Assembly: GCF_036248275.1 (NCBI RefSeq)
Contig: NZ_CP109181.1
Span: 2,604,001-2,668,000, forward strand
Reading direction: 5' to 3'
Origin: Streptomyces sp. NBC_01716
GTDB lineage: Bacteria; Actinomycetota; Actinomycetes; Streptomycetales; Streptomycetaceae
DNA length: 64,000 bases
The notes beneath the pieces are model-generated. The model was not told the DNA's origin and made no database searches. It saw only the letters and a program-made list of their open reading frames with translations. Positions within the stretch are counted from its first letter, which is position 1; each line of letters begins with the position of its first letter. Position numbers and translations under genes: made by a program. Below are positions 8,608-16,573 of the stretch, one piece after another.

Positions 8608-9960
8608 GTGCGCCCCACCGCCCCACTGATCCTCGTCACGGTCCTCGCCGCCGGTGCGCTCACGGCGTGCGGCGACGGGTCCGGCAGCGATCCGGACACC
8701 GTGAAGGTGGCCTACAACAGATCGACGGACAACAAGATCCGCTTCAAGGACAACTATCTGGAGTCCATGAAGAAGCAGTTCGAGAAGGCCAATCCGGGCA
8801 AGAAGGTCGAACTGATACCGATCCAGGCCCCCGACAACGACTACGCCACCAAGGCGCAGCAGATGATGCGCTCCCCGAAGACCGCGCCCGACCTGGTCTA
8901 CGAGGACACCTTCCGTATCAACTCCGACATCAAGGCCGGCTATCTGCGCCCGCTGGACGAGTATCTGGACAAGTGGGACTCCTGGGACCAGTTCGTCGAC
9001 ACGGCGAAGTCGGCCGCCAAGGCGGAGGACGGCAAGACGTACGGCGTACCGGACGGCACGGACACCCGTGGCCTCTGGTTCAACAAGAAGATCTTCGCCG
9101 AGGCGGGGCTGCCCGCCGACTGGCGGCCCAAGGACTGGGCGGAGGTCCTGGACGCGGCGCGCACCGTCAAGCGCGAGGTCCCGGACGTGATCCCCCTCAA
9201 CGTCTACACCGGCAAGGGCCCCGGCGAGGCCGCGGTGATGCAGGGCTTCGAGATGCTGCTGTACGGCACGGGCGCGGACCCGCTCTACGACCCGGCGTCG
9301 AAGAAGTGGGTCGCGGGCAACAAGGGCTTCACGGACGCGCTCGACTTCGTACGGACCGTGTACTCCGAGAAGCTGGGGCCCGACGTCTCCGACGCGCTCG
9401 ACCCCAACATCGGTACGCGCGTGGCGACCGAGTTCTTCCCCGAGGGCAAGCTGGCGATCTCCCTCGACGGCTCCTGGATGGGGCAGAACTGGATCAACGA
9501 GGGCCCCAAGGAGTGGCCCGAGTGGTCAACCGAGCTGGCCCAGACACCGATGCCGACGCAGAACGGGCAGGCGCCCGGCAGCGTGTCGATGTCCGGCGGG
9601 TGGGCGTGGTCGATCCCGCAGAAGGCCCAGAACCCTGACCTGGCCTTCGAGTTCATCAAGACGCAGCAGACGAAGGAGAACGCCGTCGAGTGGGATGTCG
9701 TCGGCGCGCAGATCGCCGTCCGTAAGGATGTGGCGGCCGATCCCAAGTATCTGAAGTCGATGCCCGGCATCGACTTCTTCACCAAGCTCGTGGAGGTGAC
9801 CAACTACCGCCCCGCGCTGCCCGTTTACCCGCAGGTGTCGTCCGCGATCGGCGAGGCGATGGAGTCGGTGACGACGGGGGACGCGTCCGCGGCCGAGGCG
9901 GCGAAGGCGTACGACGAGCAGTTGAGGACCATCGCCGACGGCGCGGTGGCCGAGAAGTGA
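8608..9960 (+). CDS. ABC sugar importer, solute-binding lipoprotein
   Basis: This is an extracellular lipoprotein that captures a sugar or oligosaccharide for the two permeases downstream. I prefer the GTG at 8608, because GAGGAGG at 8593 is eight bases away; the GTG at 8602 would sit only two or three bases from it. That gives 450 residues. The signal peptide ends in a lipobox (GALTAC, lipidated Cys21). The mature part is a type-1 (MalE-like) binding protein, with GVPDGTDTRGLWFNKKIF near the ligand cleft and GKLAISLDGSW later. There is no ATPase gene in the operon. Streptomyces often energise such importers with the shared ATPase MsiK, so that is the likely partner. The ligand is unknown. 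Confidence 0.9.
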   Translation: MRPTAPLILVTVLAAGALTACGDGSGSDPDTVKVAYNRSTDNKIRFKDNYLESMKKQFEKANPGKKVELIPIQAPDNDYATKAQQMMRSPKTAPDLVYEDTFRINSDIKAGYLRPLDEYLDKWDSWDQFVDTAKSAAKAEDGKTYGVPDGTDTRGLWFNKKIFAEAGLPADWRPKDWAEVLDAARTVKREVPDVIPLNVYTGKGPGEAAVMQGFEMLLYGTGADPLYDPASKKWVAGNKGFTDALDFVRTVYSEKLGPDVSDALDPNIGTRVATEFFPEGKLAISLDGSWMGQNWINEGPKEWPEWSTELAQTPMPTQNGQAPGSVSMSGGWAWSIPQKAQNPDLAFEFIKTQQTKENAVEWDVVGAQIAVRKDVAADPKYLKSMPGIDFFTKLVEVTNYRPALPVYPQVSSAIGEAMESVTTGDASAAEAAKAYDEQLRTIADGAVAEK

Positions 9961-9994
9961 GCACGCCTGCCGCGGCGGTGACGGCGGCGGCACC

Positions 9995-10936
9995 GTGAGC
10001 GCGGTGAGTACGGCGGGCGGGCCCGTGAGCAAGGGCGGGCCCGCCGCGCCGGCCGACGGGCGCGAGAGCCGCGGCGGTCCCAGGGCGCGGCCGTTGCGCT
10101 GGCTGCCGCTCGCCCCTGCCACGCTGCTGCTGCTTCTGTTCCTCGCCGGGCCGATCGGCTACTGCGTCTGGATCGCCTTCACCAACACGCAGTTGACCGG
10201 CTCGTCCACCTCCGACTTCGTCGGCCTGGCCAACTTCCGGCGGGCCTTCGCGGACGACAACTTCCGTAACGCGGTCTGGCTGACGCTCGTCTTCACCTTC
10301 GTGTCGTCTATCGTCGGCCAGAACACCATCGGGCTGGCGCTGGCCGGTCTGATGCGGGCCGCGTCCCGGCCGGTGCGCACCGCGACGGGCGCTGTCGTCA
10401 TCGCGGCGTGGGTGCTGCCGGAGATCGTCGCCGCGTTCCTGCTGTACGCGTTCTTCCGCCGCGAGGGCACGCTGAACGCCATCCTGGACTGGCTCCATCT
10501 GCCGTCCCAGAACTGGCTGTTCACCCTGCCGATCCTGGCGGTGTCGTTCGCCAACGTGTGGCGCGGAACGGCGTTCTCCATGCTGATCTACTCCGCCGCG
10601 CTGTCCGAGATCCCGAAAGACATCACGGAGGCGGCGGAGGTCGACGGCGCCAACGGGGTGCGCCGGCTGTGGCACATCACGCTGCCGATGATCCGGCGTT
10701 CCATCGGCACCAATCTGATGCTCAACACCCTCTCCACGCTGTCCGTCTTCGGTCTGATCTGGGCGATGACACGCGGCGGGCCGGGCAACCGGAGCCAGAC
10801 GCTGCCGGTGTTCATGTACGACCAGGCGTTCCTCAAGAGCCTGATCGGGTACGGCACGGCGGTCGCGCTGCTGCTGCTTCTCGTGGGCGCGCTGTTCTCG
10901 ATCGTCTACATACGCCTGCTCAAGGTGGAGGTGTGA
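9995..10936 (+). CDS. ABC sugar importer permease, MalF type
   Basis: This is an inner-membrane permease of 313 residues starting at a GTG at 9995. After a basic N-terminal tail there are six predicted transmembrane helices, beginning LAPATLLLLLFLAGPIGYC. The ATPase-docking EAA loop is present near residue 210 (EAAEVDGANGVRRLWHITLP). It lies 34 bases after the binding protein gene, and its stop overlaps the start of the second permease (TGATG), so the three genes form one operon. Confidence 0.92.
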   Translation: MSAVSTAGGPVSKGGPAAPADGRESRGGPRARPLRWLPLAPATLLLLLFLAGPIGYCVWIAFTNTQLTGSSTSDFVGLANFRRAFADDNFRNAVWLTLVFTFVSSIVGQNTIGLALAGLMRAASRPVRTATGAVVIAAWVLPEIVAAFLLYAFFRREGTLNAILDWLHLPSQNWLFTLPILAVSFANVWRGTAFSMLIYSAALSEIPKDITEAAEVDGANGVRRLWHITLPMIRRSIGTNLMLNTLSTLSVFGLIWAMTRGGPGNRSQTLPVFMYDQAFLKSLIGYGTAVALLLLLVGALFSIVYIRLLKVEV

Positions 10937-11760
10937 TGAAGCGCGCCACGCGTGTCCGGCTCGCCTCGGACGCGGCTCTGGTCGTGGTGGCCGTGGCTTT
11001 CCTGCTTCCGCTGCTGTGGCTGGTGCTGTCCTCGCTCGACGCCGGGGCGGACCTGCGGGTACGGCTGCCGTCTTCGCCGACGACGGAGAATTTCAGCGCC
11101 GTCCTCACCGACGAGATCACGTTCACGCCGATGCTCAACAGCCTGCTGCTGTGCGGCAGTGCGACGCTGCTGACGGTGGCGTGCGCGGCACTGGCGGCGT
11201 ATCCGCTGTCCCGTTACCGCTCGCGGTTCAGCCGCCCGTATCTGCTGACCATCCTGTTCACGACGTGTCTGCCGATCACCGCGATCATGGTCCCGGTGTA
11301 CGGGCTGTTCGTCCAGGTCAATCTGGTCGACACGATGTACGGCACGTCGCTCTTCCTCGCCACCTCCCAACTGCCCTTCTCCATCTGGCTGATGAAGAAC
11401 TTCATGGACGGGGTGCCGACCGTCCTGGAGGAGGCGGCGTGGACGGACGGGGCGTCGATGCTCCAGACGCTGACCCGGATCGTGCTGCCGCTGATGGGGC
11501 CGGGCATGACGGTCGTGATGATCTACACGTTCATCCAGCTCTGGGGGAACTTCTTCGTCCCCTTCATGCTGCTGCTGTCGCCCGACCAACTGCCCGCGTC
11601 CGTCTCGATCTTCACGTTCTTCGGCAACTACGGCTCGGTGATCTACGGGCAGCTCGCGGCGTTCTCGATCCTCTACTCCACGCCGGTGCTGCTGCTCTAC
11701 ATCCTGATCTCGCGCCGGCTGGGCGGGGGCTTCGCGCTCGGGGGCGCGGTGAAGGGGTAG
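10936..11760 (+). CDS. ABC sugar importer permease, MalG type
   Basis: This is the second permease of the importer, 274 residues, starting at an ATG that overlaps the previous stop. Six transmembrane helices are predicted, beginning ALVVVAVAFLLPLLWLVLSS. The EAA loop reads EEAAWTDGASMLQTLTRIVLP, and the C-terminus is short, as usual for MalG proteins. Both permeases dock the same ATPase type, which is not encoded nearby. Downstream is a 79-base convergent gap before the phosphofructokinase gene. Confidence 0.92.
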   Translation: MKRATRVRLASDAALVVVAVAFLLPLLWLVLSSLDAGADLRVRLPSSPTTENFSAVLTDEITFTPMLNSLLLCGSATLLTVACAALAAYPLSRYRSRFSRPYLLTILFTTCLPITAIMVPVYGLFVQVNLVDTMYGTSLFLATSQLPFSIWLMKNFMDGVPTVLEEAAWTDGASMLQTLTRIVLPLMGPGMTVVMIYTFIQLWGNFFVPFMLLLSPDQLPASVSIFTFFGNYGSVIYGQLAAFSILYSTPVLLLYILISRRLGGGFALGGAVKG

Positions 11761-11768
11761 GACGTTCC

Positions 11769-11804
11769 TCCCGCGGGAGCGAACCGGTTTCCCGCGGGAG
11801 CGAA
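11769..11804. repeat. Direct repeat pair with CCCGCGGG core
   Basis: Two copies of TCCCGCGGGAGCGAA begin at 11769 and 11790, 21 bases apart, in the convergent gap between the sugar permease and pfkA. Each contains a palindromic core. They may contribute to transcript ends, but no T-run follows, so I do not call a terminator. Confidence 0.5.
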
Positions 11805-11839
11805 TCGTCGGACCCGTCCCAGAAGATCGTCGACACGGG

Positions 11840-12865
11840 CTAGAAGACCGACTCCGCCTCGAACATGCGGTTCTCCGGGACCGTCTTGAGGCGGGTGACC
11901 GCTTCCGCCAGGGGCACCATCGCCACCGACGTCCCGTGCAGCGCCGTCATCTTGCCGAAGTCGCCGTTGTGCACCGCCTCCACCGCGTGCCAGCCGAAGC
12001 GCGTCGCCAGCACCCTGTCGTACGCCGTCGGCGTGCCCCCGCGCTGCACATGCCCGAGGATGACCGGCCTGGCCTCCTTGCCCATGCGCCGCTCCAGTTC
12101 GCCCGCGAGGCGGTTGCCGATGCCCTGGAAGCGCTCGTGGCCGAACTGGTCGATCTCGCCCTTCGTGTAGTGCATCGAGCCCTCCGCCGGATGCGCGCCC
12201 TCGGCGACGCAGATGACCGCGAACTTCTTGCCGCGCGCGAAGCGTTCCTCGACCATCTTCACGATGCTGTCGACCTCGAACGGCCGCTCCGGCAGACAGA
12301 TGCCGTGTGCGCCGCCCGCCATGCCCGACTCCAGGGCGATCCATCCGGCGTGCCGGCCCATCACCTCGACGACCATCACGCGCTGGTGCGACTCGGCCGT
12401 GGTCTTGAGGCGGTCGATGGCCTCGGTGGCCACCATGACGGCCGTGTCGAAGCCGAACGTGCGGTCGGTGGACGAGATGTCGTTGTCGATCGTCTTCGGT
12501 ACACCCACCACGGGCATCCCCGCGTCGGCGAGCATCCGGGCCGCCGTGAGGGTGCCCTCGCCGCCGATCGGGATGAGCGCGTCGATGCCGTACTTTCGCC
12601 CCAACTCGTCCGCGCTCTCGGCGGCTTCCCGCAGCCGCCCGCGCTCCAGCCGGGCCGAGCCGAGGATCGTGCCGCCGCGCGCCAGGATGCCGCTGACGGA
12701 ATCGAGGTCGAGGGGGCGGTAGTGGCCGTCGAGCAGCCCCTTGAAGCCGTCCTCGAAGCCGATGACCTCGTCCCCGTGCCCGGTCACGGCGCGGTGGACG
12801 ACCGAACGGATCACGGCGTTCAGGCCGGGACAGTCGCCGCCTGCGGTGAGAACTCCGATACGCAT
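11840..12865 (-). CDS. pfkA: ATP-dependent 6-phosphofructokinase
   Basis: This enzyme phosphorylates fructose 6-phosphate in glycolysis. The 341-residue protein starts at the ATG at 12865. It has the nucleotide loop TAGGDCPGLN (about 8 to 17), GGEGT (101 to 105) and the catalytic PKTIDNDI (123 to 130, Asp127). Gly104 marks ATP rather than pyrophosphate as donor, while Lys124 is the residue otherwise seen in pyrophosphate enzymes. This Gly/Lys combination is typical of actinobacterial group III enzymes such as S. coelicolor PfkA2. It is divergent from pta, with ackA and pyk following, an order I recall from S. coelicolor SCO5426 to SCO5423. Confidence 0.95.
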   Translation of the reverse strand: MRIGVLTAGGDCPGLNAVIRSVVHRAVTGHGDEVIGFEDGFKGLLDGHYRPLDLDSVSGILARGGTILGSARLERGRLREAAESADELGRKYGIDALIPIGGEGTLTAARMLADAGMPVVGVPKTIDNDISSTDRTFGFDTAVMVATEAIDRLKTTAESHQRVMVVEVMGRHAGWIALESGMAGGAHGICLPERPFEVDSIVKMVEERFARGKKFAVICVAEGAHPAEGSMHYTKGEIDQFGHERFQGIGNRLAGELERRMGKEARPVILGHVQRGGTPTAYDRVLATRFGWHAVEAVHNGDFGKMTALHGTSVAMVPLAEAVTRLKTVPENRMFEAESVF

Positions 12866-13084
12866 CGCGCTGTGTCTCCTGCTCGCTGAGGATGTGGTCG
12901 GGTGCGGGTCCTGCCAGGGGCCTGTCCAGGTCCTGTCTCGGGGGCGCCCTACCTACCCTCACAGGTATTGTCAAGAGGGCTGTGCCACCCTAACGGGCCT
13001 AACGGCAGAAACAGGAATTTCCTCCTGCCCCACCACTGCCGGTCCGCACCACCTCCACCATCTTCGCCGAACAGGAGAGCGCGC
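12866..13084. promoter_or_regulatory. Divergent promoter region pfkA / pta
   Basis: This 219-base gap separates the divergent starts. On the plus strand a TTGTCA at about 12969 is a possible -35, but no strong -10 was recognised. The AGGAG ribosome site of pta is at about 13073. A stretch at about 12920 (AGGTCCTGTC) shares ten bases with the MITE ends but lacks the rest of the element. Confidence 0.4.
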
Positions 13085-15217
13085 GTGACACGCAGCGTGT
13101 ATGTGACCGGGATCGACCGCGGCGACGGCCGGCAGGTCGTCGAGCTGGGGGTCATGGAGGTCCTGACCCGTCAGGTGGACCGGGTGGGTGTCTTCCGCCC
13201 GCTGGTCCACGCGAACGGCCCCGACCGCCTCTTCGATCTGCTGCGCGCCCGTTACCGCCTCTCGCAGGACCCGGCGTCCGGCTACGGACTCGGGTACGCG
13301 GAGGCCGCCGGCATCCAGGCGGACGGCGGTACGGACGAGCTGGTCCAGCAGCTCGTGCGGCGCTTCCACGAGGTCGCCAGGGACTACGAGGTGGTGCTCG
13401 TCCTCGGCACCGACTTCGCCGACACCCAGCTGCCCGACGAGCTGTCGCTCAACGCGCGGCTGGCCAACGAGTTCGGCGCCTCGGTGATACCGGTGGTCGG
13501 CGGCAAGGGCCAGCACGCCGATTCCGTACAGGCCGAGGCGCGCAACGCCCACCGGGCGTACGCGGTGCTCGGCTGCGACATCCTCGCGATGGTCGTGAAC
13601 CGGGTCGCCCCCGAGGACCGCGACGCCATCGACGCGCAGCTCGGGCAGCAGCTGCCGGTGCCCTGCTACACGCTGCCCGACGAGGCGGCGCTGGCCGCCC
13701 CGACCGTCTCGCAGATCACCCGCGCCCTCGGCGGCACGGTGCTGCTCGGTGACGAGGCGGGGCTGGCGCGCGACGCGCTCGACTTCGTCTTCGGCGGGGC
13801 GATGCTGCCGAACATGCTGAACGCGCTGACGCCGGGCTGTCTGCTGGTGACACCGGGGGACCGGGCGGATCTGGTGGTGGGCGCGCTCGCCGCGCACTCG
13901 GCGGGGACGCCGCCCATCGCGGGAGTTCTGCTGACGCTGGACGAGCGGCCGGCCGACTCGGTCCTCACGCTCGCCTCCCGGCTGGCGCCCGGCACACCGG
14001 TCGTCTCGGTGGTCGCGGGGTCCTTCCCGACGGCGGGTGAACTCTTCGCGCTGGAAGGGAAGTTGAACGCCGATACGCCCCGTAAGGCGGAGACCGCCCT
14101 GGGGCTCTTCGAGCGGTACGTGGACACCGGCGACCTGCTTGCGCGGATGTCGGTGGTACGCAGCGGCCGGGTGACGCCGATGATGTTCGAGCACGACCTG
14201 CTGGAGCAGGCCCGTGCCGTACGCCGCCGGGTCGTCCTGCCGGAGGGCACGGAGGAGCGGGTGCTGCGCGCGGCCGACATACTGCTGCGCCGCGACGTGT
14301 GCGACCTGACGCTGCTCGGGGACGTCGACGTCATCAACAAGAAGGCCGCCGATCTCGGTATCGACCTGGCGGGCACCCAGCTCATCGACCCGGCGGAGGA
14401 CGAGCTGCGGCAGCGGTTCGCCGTGCGCTACGCGGAGTTGCGCGCCCACCGGGGCGTGACGGTGGAGCTGGCGTACGACGTGGTGGCCGACGTGAACTAC
14501 TTCGGCACCCTGATGGTCGACGCGGGTCTGGCCGACGGCATGGTGTCGGGCTCGGTCCACTCGACGGCGGCCACGATCCGCCCGGCGTTCGAGATCATAA
14601 AAACGAAGGGGGCCGCGCCGAGCGCGCCGGGCGGCGTGGTGGCGGGCGACGCGCGGGCTTCTTCGCCGTCGTCCAGTGTCTCCTCGGTCTTCTTCATGTG
14701 CCTGGCCGACAAGGTGCTGGTGTACGGCGACTGCGCCGTCATCCCGGACCCGGACGCCCGGCAGCTCGCGGACATCGCGGTGCAGGCCGCCGAGACGGCG
14801 TCCCGGTTCGGGGTCGAGCCCCGAATCGCGATGCTCTCGTACTCGACGGGGACCTCGGGCTCCGGCGCCGACGTCGACAAGGTGCGCGAGGCGACGAAGC
14901 TGGTGCGCGCGGCGCGGCCCGAGCTGAAGATCGAGGGGCCGATCCAGTACGACGCCGCCGTGGATCCGAGCGTGGCCGCGACGAAGCTGCCGGACTCGGA
15001 GGTGGCGGGGCGCGCGACGGTGCTGATCTTCCCCGACCTGAACACCGGCAACAACACGTACAAGGCCGTGCAGCGTTCGGCGGGCGCGGTGGCGGTGGGC
15101 CCGGTGATGCAGGGGCTGCGCAAGCCGGTGAACGACCTCTCGCGCGGCGCCCTCGTCCAGGACATCGTGAACACCGTGGCCATCACGGCCGTCCAGGCGC
15201 AGGGCGACGGCGCGTGA
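13085..15217 (+). CDS. pta: Phosphate acetyltransferase
   Basis: This enzyme converts acetyl-CoA and phosphate to acetyl phosphate and CoA, paired with acetate kinase for acetate overflow. I start it at the GTG at 13085, which has AGGAG nine bases upstream, giving 710 residues. This is the long two-part form. An N-terminal P-loop-related/DRTGG regulatory region (about 1 to 370) opens SVYVTGIDRGDG. The C-terminal catalytic PTA/PTB domain (about 375 to 705) has RRVVLPEGTEERVLRAADIL, GLADGMVSG, and FPDLNTGNNTYKAVQR near the end. It is followed 76 bases on by ackA. Confidence 0.95.
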   Translation: MTRSVYVTGIDRGDGRQVVELGVMEVLTRQVDRVGVFRPLVHANGPDRLFDLLRARYRLSQDPASGYGLGYAEAAGIQADGGTDELVQQLVRRFHEVARDYEVVLVLGTDFADTQLPDELSLNARLANEFGASVIPVVGGKGQHADSVQAEARNAHRAYAVLGCDILAMVVNRVAPEDRDAIDAQLGQQLPVPCYTLPDEAALAAPTVSQITRALGGTVLLGDEAGLARDALDFVFGGAMLPNMLNALTPGCLLVTPGDRADLVVGALAAHSAGTPPIAGVLLTLDERPADSVLTLASRLAPGTPVVSVVAGSFPTAGELFALEGKLNADTPRKAETALGLFERYVDTGDLLARMSVVRSGRVTPMMFEHDLLEQARAVRRRVVLPEGTEERVLRAADILLRRDVCDLTLLGDVDVINKKAADLGIDLAGTQLIDPAEDELRQRFAVRYAELRAHRGVTVELAYDVVADVNYFGTLMVDAGLADGMVSGSVHSTAATIRPAFEIIKTKGAAPSAPGGVVAGDARASSPSSSVSSVFFMCLADKVLVYGDCAVIPDPDARQLADIAVQAAETASRFGVEPRIAMLSYSTGTSGSGADVDKVREATKLVRAARPELKIEGPIQYDAAVDPSVAATKLPDSEVAGRATVLIFPDLNTGNNTYKAVQRSAGAVAVGPVMQGLRKPVNDLSRGALVQDIVNTVAITAVQAQGDGA

Positions 15218-15293
15218 GCCCAGGGCCGTACCGCCTGAGCACCCGTCCGCACCGGTCCCGCACACCGCTCCCTCCCCGAAAGGCGATCCACCC

Positions 15294-16499
15294 GTGACCT
15301 CGCAGGCCACCCGAGTCCTCGTACTCAACTCCGGCTCCTCGTCGGTGAAGTACCAGCTGCTGGACATGCGCGACGGCACCCGTCTCGCCGTCGGTCTCGT
15401 CGAGCGCATCGGCGAGAACACCTCGCGCCTGGTGCACACGCCGGCCGGCGAGGGAGCGCGCGAGCGTACGGAGCGGATCGCCGACCACGAGCAGGCGCTG
15501 AAGGCCGTCGCCGCCGAACTGGCCCTGGACGGCACGGGCATCGACTCCCCCGACCTGGCGGCGATCGGTCACCGGGTGGTGCACGGCGGGGCGGCGTTCA
15601 GCGCCCCGACGGTGATCGACGACGCCGTACTCGCGGAGATCGAGCGGCTGGTGCCCGTGGCGCCGCTGCACAACCCGGCGAACATCACCGGCATCAGGAC
15701 GGCGCGGGCGCTCCGTCCCGACCTGCCGCAGGTCGCGGTCTTCGACACCGCGTTCCACACGACGATGCCGGAGCACGCGGCGCGGTACGCGATCGACGTC
15801 GAGACGGCCGACGCGCACCGGATCCGGCGCTACGGCTTCCACGGCACGTCGCACGCGTATGTCTCCCGGCGCACGGCCGAGCTGCTGGGCCGCCCGCCGG
15901 AGGAGCTGAACCTGATCGTGCTGCACCTGGGCAACGGGGCTTCGGCGTCGGCCGTCGCCGGCGGGCGCTGCGTGGACACCTCGATGGGGCTGACCCCCTT
16001 GGAGGGGCTGGTGATGGGTACGCGCTCCGGAGACATCGATCCGGCGGTGGTCTTCCATCTGGAGCGGGTCGCGGGAATGGACACCGACGAGATCGACGAA
16101 CTGCTCAACAAGAAGAGCGGGCTGATGGGACTGTGCGGCGACAACGACATGCGGGAGATCCGCCGCCGGGTGGACGAGGGTGACGAGCGGGCCCGGCTGG
16201 CCTTCGGCATTTACATCCACCGGCTGAAGAAGTACATCGGCGCCTATTACGCGGTACTCGGCCGGGTGGACGCGGTGGTGTTCACCGCGGGCGTCGGCGA
16301 GAACGCGGCGCCGGTGCGGGAAGCCGCGATGGCCGGACTGGACGGGTTGGGGCTGGTCGTGGACGCGGAGCTCAACGCCGTACGGTCCGGCGAACCGCGC
16401 CTCGTGTCGCCGGAACACGCGCGCGTCGCGGTCGCCGTCGTACCGACGGATGAGGAAATGGAGATCGCCCGCCAGACCTTCGCATTGGTCGACGCCTGA
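15294..16499 (+). CDS. ackA: Acetate kinase
   Basis: This enzyme interconverts acetate plus ATP with acetyl phosphate plus ADP. The 401-residue protein starts at a GTG at 15294. The first ASKHA phosphate-binding loop (VLVLNSGSSSVKYQL) is at the N-terminus. Conserved segments follow: GHRVVHGG, HNPANITGI, YGFHGTSHAYVS, HLGNGASASAV and FTAGVGENAAPVR. Length and motifs are complete. It pairs with the upstream pta and probably shares its transcript. Confidence 0.96.
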   Translation: MTSQATRVLVLNSGSSSVKYQLLDMRDGTRLAVGLVERIGENTSRLVHTPAGEGARERTERIADHEQALKAVAAELALDGTGIDSPDLAAIGHRVVHGGAAFSAPTVIDDAVLAEIERLVPVAPLHNPANITGIRTARALRPDLPQVAVFDTAFHTTMPEHAARYAIDVETADAHRIRRYGFHGTSHAYVSRRTAELLGRPPEELNLIVLHLGNGASASAVAGGRCVDTSMGLTPLEGLVMGTRSGDIDPAVVFHLERVAGMDTDEIDELLNKKSGLMGLCGDNDMREIRRRVDEGDERARLAFGIYIHRLKKYIGAYYAVLGRVDAVVFTAGVGENAAPVREAAMAGLDGLGLVVDAELNAVRSGEPRLVSPEHARVAVAVVPTDEEMEIARQTFALVDA

Positions 16500-16531
16500 G
16501 CGCCACCCCGCCCATTTGTACTTTCCGCCAG

Positions 16532-16545
16532 ACGGAATATTCCGT
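16532..16545. promoter_or_regulatory. Palindrome over the pyk promoter
   Basis: ACGGAATATTCCGT is a perfect 14-base palindrome, flanked by weaker outer symmetry (TTTCCGCC to the left, GGCGAAA to the right). It lies where the -35 would be for the TAGGAT -10 at 16561, which ends seven bases before the pyk start. It is a strong candidate operator for pyruvate kinase control; the binding protein is unknown. Confidence 0.6.
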
Positions 16546-16573
16546 GGCGAAACAAACCGATAGGATCCGCCTT

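Noticed and set aside
12920..12936. Third copy of the MITE-like repeat
   Set aside because: Only about ten bases (AGGTCCTGTC) match; the following GGATCT segment and an inverted partner are missing.
12971..15541. 856-codon minus-strand open frame across pta
   Set aside because: It overlaps the whole phosphate acetyltransferase gene, which has complete motifs. The antisense product has no recognisable domain.
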